The position numbers and the translations under genes are program-made. This document shows, in pieces, positions 49,971-60,712 of a stretch of 64,000 nucleotides of DNA (position 1 is its first letter; every line of letters starts with the position of its first letter). The DNA is from Alphaproteobacteria bacterium (GTDB lineage: Bacteria > Pseudomonadota > Alphaproteobacteria > Micavibrionales > Micavibrionaceae), in the NCBI GenBank assembly GCA_002401965.1, contig NVUR01000004.1, positions 1-64,000 of the forward strand. Direction: 5' to 3'. The notes under the pieces were generated by a model. That model saw only the letters and a list, made by a program, of their open reading frames with translations, was not told the origin of the DNA and searched no databases.

Positions 49971-51119
49971 ATGTCGAAAGACGATAGAAAAAACCCTTGG
50001 GGAAATAACAGTAATGATGACCGTTCAAAATCAGGACGCAACAACCCGTGGGGCGGTTCTTCCGGTGGCGGAAGTAATGGCGGCGGACGTGGCAATGGTA
50101 ACGATCCACAAGATTTAGACGATATAATAAAAAGCGCACAAGAAGGTCTGCGCGATGTTCTGCCCGGTAATATGAAGGGCGGTGTTGCTGCTATACTCCT
50201 ATTACTTGCGATATTGGCACTGTGGCTGGCCAGTGGTTTTCATATCATCAATCCAGGTGAACATGGTGTTATTCAACGTTTTGGTGCGTGGTCACGTACA
50301 CAGGCGACAGAGGGATTAGGCTATCATTTTCCTGCCCCGATTGAGCAAATCACAAAGGTTAATGTCAACCAACAACGCAGTATGAGCATCGGCTATTCCG
50401 AAAGCGCACCTTCGCGTCGTGGCGGCGTCAGTAGAGGCAAAACTGATATCCATGGTGAAAGCCTGATGTTGACTTCTGATCTGAATATTATTGATCTGCA
50501 CATGACCATTCAGTGGGATATTAAATCCGCAGAAGATTTCCTGTTCCAAATTAAAGGGCAGGAAAACACGATCAAAAAAGTAACAGAGAGCGCGATTCGC
50601 GAAGTTGTCGGACAAACAGAAATGTTTACGATTCTGACAACAGGACGCCAAAAGATATCCGACACGGTCAAGAATATCATTCAAAAAAATCTGGATGAAT
50701 ATCATTCCGGCGTGAATATCAAACAGGTTTTGATTCAGAAAGCTGAAGTGCATCCCGATGTACAACATGCGTTTCAAGACGTTCAATCCGCAAAACAAGA
50801 TGCAGAGAACACAGGCAACATTGCACGTGCGTACCGCGAGAAAATTTTACCCGAAGCACGTGGTCAAGCGACGAAGCTGAAACAGGAAGCACAAGCGTAT
50901 AAGCAATCACAAATCGCAAAAGCAACTGGTGATGCCAAACGTTTTGAATCCATCCACGCCGCCTACTTAAAGGGCAAAGATGTGACAAAAGAACGTATCT
51001 ACATTGAAACAATGGAAGAAGTTCTCAGCAACGCAGAAAAAATCATTATAGATAGTAACGTCAGTGGACAAGGCGTTGTGCCCTATCTCCCCCTCAATGA
51101 ACTCGGCGCGAAAAGATAA
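49971..51119 (+). CDS. hflK: FtsH protease modulator HflK
   Basis: SPFH membrane protein that forms the HflKC cage around FtsH. The 382-residue product has a Gly/Asn/Arg-rich cytoplasmic start (NNPWGGSSGGGSNGGGRGNG), one membrane helix (about 66-86), then the SPFH domain beginning INPGEHGVIQRFGAWSRT and a long helical part (AYREKILPEARGQATKLKQEAQAYK). The ATG at 49971 follows TAGGA; the earlier start at 49935 lies within the promoter. It is followed by hflC and degP on the same strand. Confidence 0.95.
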   Translation: MSKDDRKNPWGNNSNDDRSKSGRNNPWGGSSGGGSNGGGRGNGNDPQDLDDIIKSAQEGLRDVLPGNMKGGVAAILLLLAILALWLASGFHIINPGEHGVIQRFGAWSRTQATEGLGYHFPAPIEQITKVNVNQQRSMSIGYSESAPSRRGGVSRGKTDIHGESLMLTSDLNIIDLHMTIQWDIKSAEDFLFQIKGQENTIKKVTESAIREVVGQTEMFTILTTGRQKISDTVKNIIQKNLDEYHSGVNIKQVLIQKAEVHPDVQHAFQDVQSAKQDAENTGNIARAYREKILPEARGQATKLKQEAQAYKQSQIAKATGDAKRFESIHAAYLKGKDVTKERIYIETMEEVLSNAEKIIIDSNVSGQGVVPYLPLNELGAKR

Positions 51120-51151
51120 CGCAAAAGACATATAACTAAGGAATACACACT

Positions 51152-52102
51152 ATGAACACCAAAGCACTCGCCTTCTTTATCGTTATTGCCGCAACGCTGC
51201 TGATCGGCTCGCAAAGTTTCTTCATTGTTGATGAACGTGAACAAGCCATCGTCCTGCAACTTGGACAACCAAAGGGAGAGCCACGCGGCCCTGGTATTCA
51301 TTTCAAAACACCCTTCGTTCAAAATATCCGCTATTTTGACAGACGTGTTTTATCCATTGACCCAAGACCAGAACAAGTGGTGATTTCCAGCGCGTATGTT
51401 GAAAAGAACAAAGACAAGGCAACAGATGAAGACAATAAAGATATAGACACAGAAAAAGGCCCCAGCATAGACAGTGTCAGTGGAGAGCCGATTATCGTTG
51501 ATACCTTCGCACGTTATAAGATTGTTAATCCTTTGCAATTCATGAAAACATTACGCACCGTGGCCAATGCAAATTCCAGAATTGAAAGCATCTTGAATGA
51601 TTCAACCCGCGCCGTCCTTGGTGAAACAACATTGGTTGAATTACTTTCCAATGCACGGACATCTGTTATGCGTGATATCCGCACACGCGTAAACGATAAG
51701 ATCCAAACAGATGCATTAGGGATTGAAATTGTCGATGTACGCATTGTACGTGCCGATTTAACCAATGAATTGCGCCAGTCTACAGTTAAACAAATGATTT
51801 CAGAATTGAATGAACGCGCGACAGAGCGTAGATCAAAAGGGAATGAACGCGCCTTGGAAATCAGATCAACAGCCGAGAAAGAAAGAACCATCACCCTTGC
51901 CGAAGCAGGACGTGATTCGCAAATTATCCGCGGTGAAGGCGATAAAACTGCCATCAAAGTCTATGCTGATGCTTTTAATGTTGATAAAGAATTCTATTCT
52001 TTCTTACGTTCCATGGAAGCCTATAAAAAAACCATGGCAAATCCGGAAACACGCTTAATTTTATCACCTGACAGTGACTTCTTTAAGCATTTTAACAATT
52101 AG
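51152..52102 (+). CDS. hflC: FtsH protease modulator HflC
   Basis: Partner of HflK in the FtsH regulator complex. It is 316 residues with an N-terminal membrane anchor (about 5-25), FFIVDEREQAIVLQLGQPKGEPRGPGIHFKTPF and the SPFH core, ending with EFYSFLRSMEAYKKTM. A charged insertion at about 88-105 (KNKDKATDEDNKDIDTEKG) looks like a lineage-specific loop. It starts about 30 bases after hflK. Confidence 0.96.
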   Translation: MNTKALAFFIVIAATLLIGSQSFFIVDEREQAIVLQLGQPKGEPRGPGIHFKTPFVQNIRYFDRRVLSIDPRPEQVVISSAYVEKNKDKATDEDNKDIDTEKGPSIDSVSGEPIIVDTFARYKIVNPLQFMKTLRTVANANSRIESILNDSTRAVLGETTLVELLSNARTSVMRDIRTRVNDKIQTDALGIEIVDVRIVRADLTNELRQSTVKQMISELNERATERRSKGNERALEIRSTAEKERTITLAEAGRDSQIIRGEGDKTAIKVYADAFNVDKEFYSFLRSMEAYKKTMANPETRLILSPDSDFFKHFNN

Positions 52103-52123
52103 TTCTACACATCGGGTATTAAT

Positions 52124-53629
52124 ATGAGAAAAAGCGATATCATACGCAACATCAAAGCATCTCTTTTACTCTCTACGTTATGTCTCGTAACACTGTCTTC
52201 CGCATCTGTTGTTCTGGCAAAAGATGGAGAAAACAAAGATAAGCCCGCTATCGTTATGATTCCCGCCAGTTTTGCTAATTTGGCGGAGAAACTTTCACCG
52301 ACAGTGGTGAATATATCCTCTACACAAAAAAGCATCGTGCCGCAGGATTTCCCTGATATGCCACAATTTCCTGATGGCTCTCCCTTTGAAGATTTCTTTG
52401 AAGAGTTCATGGAACGCAGGGGCGGCGGCATGCCGACCACACCCGCATCATCCTTAGGCTCTGGCTTTATTATTGATGCTGAAAACGGCTATATCATTAC
52501 CAATAACCATGTTGTACGTGACGCCGAAAATATAAATGTTACCTTTGTTAATGACGTGACTGTCGATGCAACGATTATCGGTGTGGATGAAAAAACAGAT
52601 CTTGCGGTTCTGAAAATCGATACAAAAGACCTAAACCTTACAGATGTATCATTTGGTGACAGTAATGCTTTGCGCGTTGGTGATTGGCTGCTTGCTATTG
52701 GTAATCCGTTTGGACTTGGCGGTTCTGTCACTACGGGGATATTATCTGCCCGCGCCCGTGATATTCAATCAGGTCCTTATGATGATTTTCTGCAAACTGA
52801 TGCCTCAATTAATCGCGGAAATTCCGGTGGCCCCCTGTTTAACATGGCTGGCGAAGTGATCGGCATTAACACCGCAATTTTCAGCCCGACGGGTGGCTCT
52901 GTCGGCATTGGTTTTGCCATTCCATCCGATCTCGCAAAACCTGTGATTAACCAAATCATAAAATTTGGTCATACACGTCGCGGATGGCTTGGTATTCGCA
53001 TCCAAACCGTCACAGATGAAATCGCCGAGAGCCTCGGTCTGGAAGAACCAAAAGGCGCACTGATTGCCAGCGTCAATAAAGACGGTCCTGCAAATAAAGC
53101 AAAGCTGCAAGCGGGGGATGTTATTCTTGAAATTAACGATCAAGCGATCAAAACAATGCGCTCCCTACCCCGTATCATCGCCGAAAATGAAATCGGATCA
53201 ACCGCCACAGTTATATATTGGCGCGATAACCAAGAACATACCGTCCAAGTTTTAATCGGGGAGCTTGAAAAAGCCGAGGAAGACGGTCTGATTAACAGTT
53301 CCGTAAAATCAACGGATACAGGTGTGGATGTGGATTCTATCGGGCTAACATTAAAGCCACTAGATAGTGCATTACGCGACTTGTATAATATCGACAACAC
53401 AACACATGGCGTTGTTATCACGGACATTAAAGACATGTCAGTAGCCGCCAAGAAAGGCCTGTCAGAGGGAGATATCATTGTTGAAATCAACCAACAACCC
53501 GTATCAAAACCACAAGACGTCATTGATATCGTGGAAAAGGCAATAAAGAACAGCCGTAAATCCGTGCTTCTATTGATTAATGATAATGGGAATGTTCGCT
53601 TCGTTGCATTAAAGCTGCATCAGGAATAG
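52124..53629 (+). CDS. degP: Do/DegP-type periplasmic serine protease
   Basis: Trypsin-like protease and chaperone of the periplasm. The 501-residue chain has a signal peptide (about 1-32, ending VLA), the catalytic triad H129 (ITNNHVV), D159 (KTDLAVLKI) and S234 (RGNSGGPLFN), and two PDZ domains (about 290-380 and 405-495). It follows hflC by about 20 bases, and the hflKC-degP order, a membrane and envelope quality-control operon, recurs in alphaproteobacteria. Confidence 0.95.
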   Translation: MRKSDIIRNIKASLLLSTLCLVTLSSASVVLAKDGENKDKPAIVMIPASFANLAEKLSPTVVNISSTQKSIVPQDFPDMPQFPDGSPFEDFFEEFMERRGGGMPTTPASSLGSGFIIDAENGYIITNNHVVRDAENINVTFVNDVTVDATIIGVDEKTDLAVLKIDTKDLNLTDVSFGDSNALRVGDWLLAIGNPFGLGGSVTTGILSARARDIQSGPYDDFLQTDASINRGNSGGPLFNMAGEVIGINTAIFSPTGGSVGIGFAIPSDLAKPVINQIIKFGHTRRGWLGIRIQTVTDEIAESLGLEEPKGALIASVNKDGPANKAKLQAGDVILEINDQAIKTMRSLPRIIAENEIGSTATVIYWRDNQEHTVQVLIGELEKAEEDGLINSSVKSTDTGVDVDSIGLTLKPLDSALRDLYNIDNTTHGVVITDIKDMSVAAKKGLSEGDIIVEINQQPVSKPQDVIDIVEKAIKNSRKSVLLLINDNGNVRFVALKLHQE

Positions 53630-53632
53630 CGT

Positions 53633-54529
53633 CTAAAACAGCTCCATCAACATACAACGGGCAGAACCGCCGCCATATTTCTCAAGCGTCTGAAGATCAG
53701 GACAGATTAACGTTTTGTAATGACGCTCAATCACTGTACGCTGCACCACGTTTAAGGTCTCATAGGCCGCCAAAGACATGGTTAACATCCGCTCCCCGTC
53801 CGTTCCAACAATCTCCAGTGCATTGCAACAATTGGCCTGCAACTGTGCCATGGAAAATTCTACGACCTCATGTGTTTGTGATAAACGATCAAGAACACCC
53901 TTACGTACCCCATCATCCGTAATGCATTCCGCGCAAATACCGACCATATCACTGCCGATATACATCAAAAAATCCGTGTGATAGACAGGAATACCCGCGT
54001 GGCTCTGCGTTTCAAAGGTAATGACATCATAGCCCGTAAAATTCGCCCATTTTTGTACTAATTCCGGTGCTGTGCGACGAGATAACCCTGAATAAGCACG
54101 ACGATTAACATGATCGGCAACGATACTGGCGGTACTTTCCAGAGCAAGGCCTTCGCCCTCATAACCGCTCCAATCCTCAGTCTTGGGATAGAGCTTCTTC
54201 AATAATGCCGTAATTTCGGGTGTACGCTCCGCGGCGCGGTTCTCATTCAGCATCGGATATAAAATCAGCTGACCATTATCATGAGTCGATGCCCAATTGG
54301 GGAAAACCATATCAGGGCATTCCTTTTGCCCTAAAACAGTTGTCACATTAACCCCACATTCAACCAACATATCGCGATAGGTTCGAAATTCTGCCATTGC
54401 CTTACGCAACGTAACGTCATGACCTAAGGCTTCGCCATCAACTTGATAGACATTCGTATCCATTGTCTGCGGATTAGCGTAAAAGACGGCAGGCTCAACC
54501 ATAAAAAGGTGGTTTGTAGATTGCTTCAT
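53633..54529 (-). CDS. ctlX: amidinotransferase-fold hydrolase (CtlX-like)
   Basis: A 298-residue member of the guanidino-modifying fold related to arginine deiminase; the CtlX group is associated with citrulline or arginine breakdown. Family features are MVEPAVFYANPQTMDTN, the His-x-Asp in YHTDFLMYIG, and the nucleophilic Cys near the C-terminus in GGGSARCMLMELF. The ATG at 54529 was preferred because conservation begins there and AAGGCGG precedes it. It is convergent with degP and stands alone. Confidence 0.85.
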   Translation of the reverse strand: MKQSTNHLFMVEPAVFYANPQTMDTNVYQVDGEALGHDVTLRKAMAEFRTYRDMLVECGVNVTTVLGQKECPDMVFPNWASTHDNGQLILYPMLNENRAAERTPEITALLKKLYPKTEDWSGYEGEGLALESTASIVADHVNRRAYSGLSRRTAPELVQKWANFTGYDVITFETQSHAGIPVYHTDFLMYIGSDMVGICAECITDDGVRKGVLDRLSQTHEVVEFSMAQLQANCCNALEIVGTDGERMLTMSLAAYETLNVVQRTVIERHYKTLICPDLQTLEKYGGGSARCMLMELF

Positions 54530-54654
54530 GGGGTTTATCCGCCTTTTATGATGATTGATCCCTACATCATAAAAGAAGAACCTTAAAATTATCACAAGAA
54601 CAGCTAAGGCTCTGCGCTATAATGCAGTATATCTTTATTCCAAAACCGAGTGGA

Positions 54655-55464
54655 TTAATGGCGTGCAACCATCATCTTTTTGATCTCTGCAATCGCTTTC
54701 GCAGGATTCAGACCTTTCGGACAGGTGTTCGTACAGTTCATAATCGTGTGACAACGATATAGACGGAATGGGTCTTCTAACTGATCCAGACGCTCACCCG
54801 TTGCATCATCACGGCTGTCGGCGATCCAGCGATAGGCTTGCAATAAAACCGCAGGCCCCATAAACCGATCACCATTCCACCAATAAGATGGACAACTGGT
54901 AGAACAACAAAAGCACAAGATACACGCCGCAGGACCATGCCCGTCAGAACCATTTAGAACCAGAGAATCGCTTTCTGATTGTAAGCGTTCCCTAGTAGGA
55001 GCGGCAGTATCGGATTTCATCCATGGCTCAATCGAGGCATATTGTGCATACATGTGATTCAAATCAGGCACTAAATCTTTAACCACAGGCATATGCGGCA
55101 ATGGTGTCACTTTTATATCGCCTTTCACATCACCAATATCCTTGGTGCATGCCAACGTATTCGTACCATCAATATTCATCGCACATGATCCACAAATCCC
55201 CTCACGGCAAGAACGGCGCAACGTCAAAGAGCTGTCTACGTTATTTTTGATATAGAGCAACGCATCCAAAACCATGGGACCACACTTATCCAGATCAATG
55301 GTGATCGCATCAATGCGCGGGTTTTTAACCTCGCCCGCCTCATCCAGATCATCAGGTGACCAGCGATAAACATTGAATGTCTTGGGACGCGCACCGCCGT
55401 TAGACACGTCAATTTTCTCGCCTTTTAGGATTTTGGAATTTTTAGGAAGCGTAAATTCAGCCAT
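54655..55464 (-). CDS. sdhB: succinate dehydrogenase iron-sulfur subunit
   Basis: Complex II electron-transfer subunit, 269 residues, with the three cluster motifs in order: [10 protein letters not shown] (2Fe-2S), [16 protein letters not shown] (4Fe-4S) and [17 protein letters not shown] (3Fe-4S). The ATG at 55464 gives [11 protein letters not shown]. The other sdh genes lie about 1.4 kb upstream on the same strand, but the opposite-strand icd gene lies between them, so sdhB needs its own promoter. Confidence 0.96.
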   Translation of the reverse strand: MAEFTLPKNSKILKGEKIDVSNGGARPKTFNVYRWSPDDLDEAGEVKNPRIDAITIDLDKCGPMVLDALLYIKNNVDSSLTLRRSCREGICGSCAMNIDGTNTLACTKDIGDVKGDIKVTPLPHMPVVKDLVPDLNHMYAQYASIEPWMKSDTAAPTRERLQSESDSLVLNGSDGHGPAACILCFCCSTSCPSYWWNGDRFMGPAVLLQAYRWIADSRDDATGERLDQLEDPFRLYRCHTIMNCTNTCPKGLNPAKAIAEIKKMMVARH

Positions 55465-55628
55465 TATCATTGTCTTTCGAAACATATTTTTATTGCGGTA
55501 GAATGATAAACGTTTTTATGCATTTTGTTAAGGGCATTAATAATGAAATATAGTCGTTTGATTTTACTTTTTGTTCATAATAGATGAGTATGTTAGCAAG
55601 AGAAGCAATAAGAAAAGGAGCTTTCCCA

Positions 55629-56831
55629 ATGAGTTTAACAATTGTAGATATGACAGGTGACGGTATTTGGCCGGAGATGTCCCGATTGATAAGAGACGAA
55701 CTGATCGCTCCGTTTTTCGATGTTGAGTGGAAAATTCATGATATCAGCTTGCCCACGCGCGACAAGACAGATGACAAAAATTTAAACGATGCAATTGCCG
55801 ATTTAAAGAAATACAAAGCCGGCGTTAAAGGCCCGACCATTACGCCAAATCCGGCGCAAACCAAAGAGATGGGGCTGAACAAGCAATGGGGCTCACCCAA
55901 CGGTATTTTGCGCCGTGCAATTAATGGCGCGGTGATTATGCGTACGCCTTTGATGGCAAGCAACCTATCAACAAACGCACCTGCGATGGCGAATGTAACC
56001 ATTGCGCGACAAGCGGTTGGCGGTATATACGGCGCGCCGAACGAAGTTATCCCCTCCAAAGGCAGCATCAAGATGATTCATATTGATGAGGCGGGCAAGG
56101 AAACTGTGCTGGCGGATAAGGCTGTAGAGCCGGGCGTTGCGATGCTCAGCACCGAAACGGATTCATCTATTCGTGACTTTGCTCACGCCACGTTCCAACA
56201 AGCACTGGATATGAATAAATCGGTTATTTTTGCTTCAAAGCAAACGATTTTACCGACCTATGACGGACGGTTTGTTGAGATTTTTGAAGAAGTCTTCAAA
56301 GAGTATAGTGCCAAATTCGAAGAACAAGGGCTGGAGTTGCATGCGAGTGAGCTGATTGACGCCGCCGTATCCAAAATCCCGCAGGGGAAAACGAATGGCT
56401 TTATTCTGGCACTAAAAAACTATGACGGTGATGTGACATCTGACCAAGTTGCGGGCGAGCATATCTCTTTGGGGATGATGGACTCAACACTGGTGAGTGC
56501 AGACAGAACATTACTGGCTGATCCACCGCACGGCACCGCGCCTGATCTTGATAAATTCTGGCATGAAGAAGGAAAGTTAGTTGCAAATCCAACCGCTTAT
56601 ATTTTCGCCTATGCCGAAGCCATTCGCCACCAAGCCGATTTGAACGGTGATTCAGAGACTGCGAAGAAAGCACTCGCGCTGAAAGCCGCAACGCTGAAAA
56701 CGATTGAAGCAGGCTATATGACGGGCGATCTATCAAACGCCGCAGGTGTTCAGGCGATTACAGGACAAGAATTTGTAGCGCATGTGAAAGACACAATGAA
56801 AGAAGCCTTAAGCAAAAATAAAGCCGCGTAA
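55629..56831 (+). CDS. icd: isocitrate dehydrogenase (NADP, dimeric type II)
   Basis: TCA enzyme converting isocitrate to 2-oxoglutarate. The 400-residue enzyme has DMTGDGIWPEMSRLIRDELI, the TITPNPAQ and KQWGSPNGILRRAI substrate region, and the DRTLLADPPHGTAPDLDKFW coenzyme/C-terminal motif. The active-site segment ANGTIR-like reads SPNGILR. The ATG at 55629 follows AAGGAG, preferred over 55584. It lies on the plus strand inside the otherwise minus-strand sdh set. Confidence 0.93.
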   Translation: MSLTIVDMTGDGIWPEMSRLIRDELIAPFFDVEWKIHDISLPTRDKTDDKNLNDAIADLKKYKAGVKGPTITPNPAQTKEMGLNKQWGSPNGILRRAINGAVIMRTPLMASNLSTNAPAMANVTIARQAVGGIYGAPNEVIPSKGSIKMIHIDEAGKETVLADKAVEPGVAMLSTETDSSIRDFAHATFQQALDMNKSVIFASKQTILPTYDGRFVEIFEEVFKEYSAKFEEQGLELHASELIDAAVSKIPQGKTNGFILALKNYDGDVTSDQVAGEHISLGMMDSTLVSADRTLLADPPHGTAPDLDKFWHEEGKLVANPTAYIFAYAEAIRHQADLNGDSETAKKALALKAATLKTIEAGYMTGDLSNAAGVQAITGQEFVAHVKDTMKEALSKNKAA

Positions 56832-56847
56832 ATAATACGAGGCTTTA
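56819..56847. terminator. possible bidirectional terminator between icd and sdhA
   Basis: TAAAGCC and GGCTTTA pair around a 15-base loop, spanning the icd stop and lying before the convergent sdhA 3' end. The T-run is short. Confidence 0.45.
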
Positions 56848-56872
56848 TTAGAATCTATCGATCAAGCGCGCA

Positions 56873-58663
56873 TTAATAAACGCGTTTTTTCGGTGGGAAT
56901 GGCTCAATTTCATCAGTCAGCGTTGTCATGATAACAGGGCGATACGTGATATCTGTATTACCCTTCTCATCAATTGCAATCACAGTATGCTTCATCCACT
57001 CTTTATCATTACGATCAGGGAAATCATCACGTGCATGTGCGCCGCGTGATTCCTCACGATTTGCCGCTGCATGCATGGACACAACCGCTTGGGACAGTAG
57101 GTTATCCAGCTCCAACGCTTCGACCAGATCCGTATTAAATATCATGGAGCGATCCTTGATACCAATATCAACCTTGGCAGAGAAACATTCATTGATCTTA
57201 CCAACACCAGCATCCAGCACATCACCTGTACGGAAAACCGCGGCGTGATCTTGCATTGTATGTTGCATTTGATCGCGAAGCTGCGCCGTGGAGGTACTGC
57301 CATCTGCATTACGGTAATGATCCAAACGCGCAATCGCCTTTGATCCATCATCGCTGCCAAATGATCTGTGCGTTTGCCCCGGTGTCACAGTTTCCGCAGC
57401 ACGGTTGGCAGCCGCACGTCCAAAGACCACAAGGTCAAGCAATGAGTTAGAGCCAAGACGGTTCGCACCATGAACAGACACACACGCCGCCTCACCAATC
57501 GCCATCAAACCCGGCACAACTGCGTTCGGGTCTTTCTTGGTCGGGCATAGAACTTCGGCTTTATAATTTGTTGGAATACCGCCCATATTATAATGCACTG
57601 TCGGCAAAATCGGGATCGGCTCTTTCGTCACATCGACGCCTGCAAAAATACGCGCACTTTCGGCAATACCGGGGAGGCGTTCTTGAATAACTTCAGGCTC
57701 TAGATGCATGAGGTTCAGATGCATATGATCTTTTTTCTCGCCAACGCCGCGACCTTCTTTAATCTCCATTATGATGGAGCGGGACACAACATCACGGCTG
57801 GCAAGGTCTTTTGCACTTGGGGCGTAACGCTCCATAAAGCGTTCACCCTCGGAATTGGTGAGGTATCCACCTTCGCCGCGCACACCCTCGGTAATCAAAC
57901 AACCTGCGCCATAAATACCTGTTGGATGGAATTGCGTGAACTCCATGTCTTGCAGAGGTAAACCTGCGCGCAATACCATCGCATTACCGTCACCCGTACA
58001 TGTATGCGCAGAGGTACAAGAAAAATAAGTACGCCCGTAACCGCCTGTCGCCAAAATAACCTGATGCGCACGGAAGCGGTGCAATATGCCCGTATCCAGA
58101 TCCCACGCCATCACGCCCAGACATTCGCCTTCATCCGACATAATCAAATCCAGCGCGAAATATTCGATAAAGAACTGCGCATGATGTTTTAGAGCCTGCG
58201 TATAGAGCGTATGCAAAATCGCATGTCCTGTGCGGTCAGCCGCGGCGCATGTACGTTGCGCGGTGCCTTCACCAAAATGCGTGGTCATGCCGCCAAAAGC
58301 GCGTTGATAAATTTTACCTGCGGCGGTACGGCTGAACGGAACGCCGTAATGCTCCAGCTCAATAATCGCGGGGATCGCTTCACGACACATATATTCAATC
58401 GCATCCTGATCGCCCAACCAGTCAGAGCCTTTAACTGTGTCATACATATGAAACTGCCAGCTATCCTCACCCATATTACCCAGCGCGGCAGAAACCCCGC
58501 CTTGCGCCGCAACAGTGTGAGAGCGCGTTGGAAACACCTTTGAAATAATCGCAGTATTCAGCCCCTTTTCCGCGCAACCAAAGCCAGCACGCAAACCTGC
58601 ACCACCCGCGCCGACAACGACAACATCAAATTCATGATCTATAATTTCGTAAGAGCCTGTCAT
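56873..58663 (-). CDS. sdhA: succinate dehydrogenase flavoprotein subunit
   Basis: Complex II catalytic subunit, 596 residues. It has the FAD-binding [20 protein letters not shown], the flavinylated His in [19 protein letters not shown] near residue 48, and the active-site segments [19 protein letters not shown] and [29 protein letters not shown]. The C-terminal [14 protein letters not shown] is conserved. It lies directly downstream of sdhD. Confidence 0.97.
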   Translation of the reverse strand: MTGSYEIIDHEFDVVVVGAGGAGLRAGFGCAEKGLNTAIISKVFPTRSHTVAAQGGVSAALGNMGEDSWQFHMYDTVKGSDWLGDQDAIEYMCREAIPAIIELEHYGVPFSRTAAGKIYQRAFGGMTTHFGEGTAQRTCAAADRTGHAILHTLYTQALKHHAQFFIEYFALDLIMSDEGECLGVMAWDLDTGILHRFRAHQVILATGGYGRTYFSCTSAHTCTGDGNAMVLRAGLPLQDMEFTQFHPTGIYGAGCLITEGVRGEGGYLTNSEGERFMERYAPSAKDLASRDVVSRSIIMEIKEGRGVGEKKDHMHLNLMHLEPEVIQERLPGIAESARIFAGVDVTKEPIPILPTVHYNMGGIPTNYKAEVLCPTKKDPNAVVPGLMAIGEAACVSVHGANRLGSNSLLDLVVFGRAAANRAAETVTPGQTHRSFGSDDGSKAIARLDHYRNADGSTSTAQLRDQMQHTMQDHAAVFRTGDVLDAGVGKINECFSAKVDIGIKDRSMIFNTDLVEALELDNLLSQAVVSMHAAANREESRGAHARDDFPDRNDKEWMKHTVIAIDEKGNTDITYRPVIMTTLTDEIEPFPPKKRVY

Positions 58664-58687
58664 ATTATTATAATTCCTAATTTTTTT

Positions 58688-59092
58688 CTAAATACCAGCA
58701 ATAAATGCGATTTTTAATACACTGAAAATACACGCAACAGCCATGCCGTAGAAGAATATTTTCATCCCGATCAACTTCGCCATCTTTAAACATCCGCAAG
58801 AGATGTAATCTTCAACAACAACCTGTGCGCCCAGTTTTGCATGCAGCATCACCGAACTAATCAGGATAATCATCAAAATCGCGTTTACAGGTTGCCCCAT
58901 CCACGCAGTAAATTCGGCGTATGATGCGCCTTGCAAGCCAATGATTGAATAAATCAACCACAAAACCAATGGGATTTGCGCCAATGCGGTGATTTTTTGC
59001 TGTAACCAATGCTCTGCGCCTTCATGGGCAGAACCATGGCCTTTTGCAGTTTTTAGAGGCGCAACGAACTCACTATTTTTATGTCCTGACAT
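58688..59092 (-). CDS. sdhD: succinate dehydrogenase membrane anchor subunit D
   Basis: A 134-residue anchor with three membrane helices; the haem-ligand segment is VMLHAKLGAQVVVEDYI near 82-98. It has a longer soluble N-terminus (MSGHKNSEFVAPLKTAKGHG) typical of alphaproteobacterial SdhD. It lies between sdhC and sdhA. Confidence 0.93.
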   Translation of the reverse strand: MSGHKNSEFVAPLKTAKGHGSAHEGAEHWLQQKITALAQIPLVLWLIYSIIGLQGASYAEFTAWMGQPVNAILMIILISSVMLHAKLGAQVVVEDYISCGCLKMAKLIGMKIFFYGMAVACIFSVLKIAFIAGI

Positions 59093-59104
59093 TATAATAT
59101 TCTC

Positions 59105-59503
59105 CTATCCTGCCAAACGGCCACAAACTGTCACCCATGTAAGTACCGTCAGGGTAAAAGCCCCGATCAATACATAGTAATTTGAACGATTTGCATCGGT
59201 TTTTTTAAAATTCTTGCCTATATCCCAAAACATATGGCGCACACCATTGCACATATGAAAGTACAAACCAGCAGACCACAGGAACAAAACAATTTTCCCC
59301 GGCAAGCTCGTGGCTAACCCCATAACGTAATCATATTGTGATTCACCACTTGCCGCGGCAACAAGAAACGCAGTGACAAGCAACGTCCCCGTAATAAGCC
59401 CTACACCTGTAATACGATGTGAAATCGACATTAGAGCCGTTAACGGCAACTTATAAACCTGTAAATGCGGCGATAATGGTCTTTGAATTTTTGCTTCAGA
59501 CAT
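59105..59503 (-). CDS. sdhC: succinate dehydrogenase cytochrome b556 subunit
   Basis: A 132-residue anchor of complex II with three membrane helices, RPLSPHLQVYKLPLTALMSISHRITGV near the N-terminus and the haem-binding FHMCNGVRHMFWDIGKN near 83-98. It is the first gene of sdhC-sdhD-sdhA and lies about 80 bases after the asd stop on the same strand. Confidence 0.95.
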   Translation of the reverse strand: MSEAKIQRPLSPHLQVYKLPLTALMSISHRITGVGLITGTLLVTAFLVAAASGESQYDYVMGLATSLPGKIVLFLWSAGLYFHMCNGVRHMFWDIGKNFKKTDANRSNYYVLIGAFTLTVLTWVTVCGRLAG

Positions 59504-59581
59504 ATTCTAAAGAGTCCTCTTTAAATTTTTATAACATGCATCATACTGGCTATCTCTCTAATTTTAAAGAGAGAATCAAAT

Positions 59582-60592
59582 CTATTTCGATTTAATCAAT
59601 AATTCAGCAATCTGAACAGTATTCAGCGCAGCACCTTTACGTAAATTATCAGAAACACACCAAAAATTCAGACCGTTTTCAACACTGATATCTTCACGGA
59701 TACGTGAGACATAAACATCATCTTCACCCTGTACTTCCAACGGTGTTACAAATTCAAGGTCTTCATTATCAACATCAACAACCGTTACACCTTCAAATTC
59801 ACGCCAAAGATGACGCGCTTCGGCGGCGGAAAGTTCATTTTCCAACTCAACATTTATCATTTCAGCATGTCCGACAAAAATCGGCACACGCACACAAGAG
59901 GCACATACTTTTATGGACGGATCGAGAATTTTCTTTGTCTCGACAATCATTTTCCATTCTTCTTTGGTCATCCCGTCATCCATAAATGTATCAATTTGCG
60001 GAATCGCATTAAACGCAATTTGCTTTGGATAGACAGACGGTGCGTTTGTATTGTTCATATAAACACTTTTTGTCTGGTTAAACAGTTCATCCATGGCGGC
60101 TTTACCTGATCCCGAAACGGATTGATAAGTGCAGACAACAACGCGCTTTATTTTCGCGGCATCGTGCAAGGCTTTTAACGCCACAACCATTTGAATGGTA
60201 GAGCAATTCGGATTGGCAATAATATTACGCTTTGTATGATCTTTGATCGCCTCAGGGTTTACTTCCGGCACGATCAACGGCACGTCAGGGTCCATTCTGA
60301 AGTGGCTGGTATTATCAATCACAACCGCGCCGGCCCTCGCCGCAATCGGAGAATACTTCGCAGACACTGCGCCACCGGGGGAAGATAAAACAATATCCAC
60401 ACCTTTAAAATCGAACGTACTTAAATCCTGTACTTTCAGGTCTTTATCCCCGAAAGACACTTCCCGCCCCACCGAACGGCTGGAGGCCAATGCAATAACA
60501 TCATCAACGGGAAATTTACGCTCATCCAGAATGTTTAAAATTTCATGACCAACATTACCTGTTGCACCAACAACTGCGACTTTATAGCCCAT
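59582..60592 (-). CDS. asd: aspartate-semialdehyde dehydrogenase
   Basis: Reduces aspartyl phosphate in the lysine, threonine, methionine and cell-wall diaminopimelate pathway. The 336-residue enzyme has the NADP motif VAVVGATGNVGHEILNIL, the nucleophile in IANPNCSTIQMVVALK and the catalytic His in RVPIFVGHAEMINVE. The ATG at 60592 follows AAGGA; the longer ORF to 60721 is non-conserved and overlaps the divergent kinase gene. Confidence 0.96.
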   Translation of the reverse strand: MGYKVAVVGATGNVGHEILNILDERKFPVDDVIALASSRSVGREVSFGDKDLKVQDLSTFDFKGVDIVLSSPGGAVSAKYSPIAARAGAVVIDNTSHFRMDPDVPLIVPEVNPEAIKDHTKRNIIANPNCSTIQMVVALKALHDAAKIKRVVVCTYQSVSGSGKAAMDELFNQTKSVYMNNTNAPSVYPKQIAFNAIPQIDTFMDDGMTKEEWKMIVETKKILDPSIKVCASCVRVPIFVGHAEMINVELENELSAAEARHLWREFEGVTVVDVDNEDLEFVTPLEVQGEDDVYVSRIREDISVENGLNFWCVSDNLRKGAALNTVQIAELLIKSK

Positions 60593-60712
60593 ATTACGTT
60601 CCTTCTTTATTTCCTGCCTATGGATACCCAAGTGATTGTGATAATCTAAAAGCTGCATGTTAGGCAAGCATGTTCTTCCTTTTATTGATCGAAATAGATA
60701 AAAACCCATATC

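Noticed and set aside
49870-50139. N-terminal extension of mrp by 90 residues
   Set aside because: The extra residues are not family-like and cover the divergent hflK promoter and coding start; ATG at 49869 fits better.
59553-59574. TCTCTCT/AGAGAGA stem between asd and sdhC as a terminator
   Set aside because: A weak stem with no T-run on the minus strand; its role is unclear.
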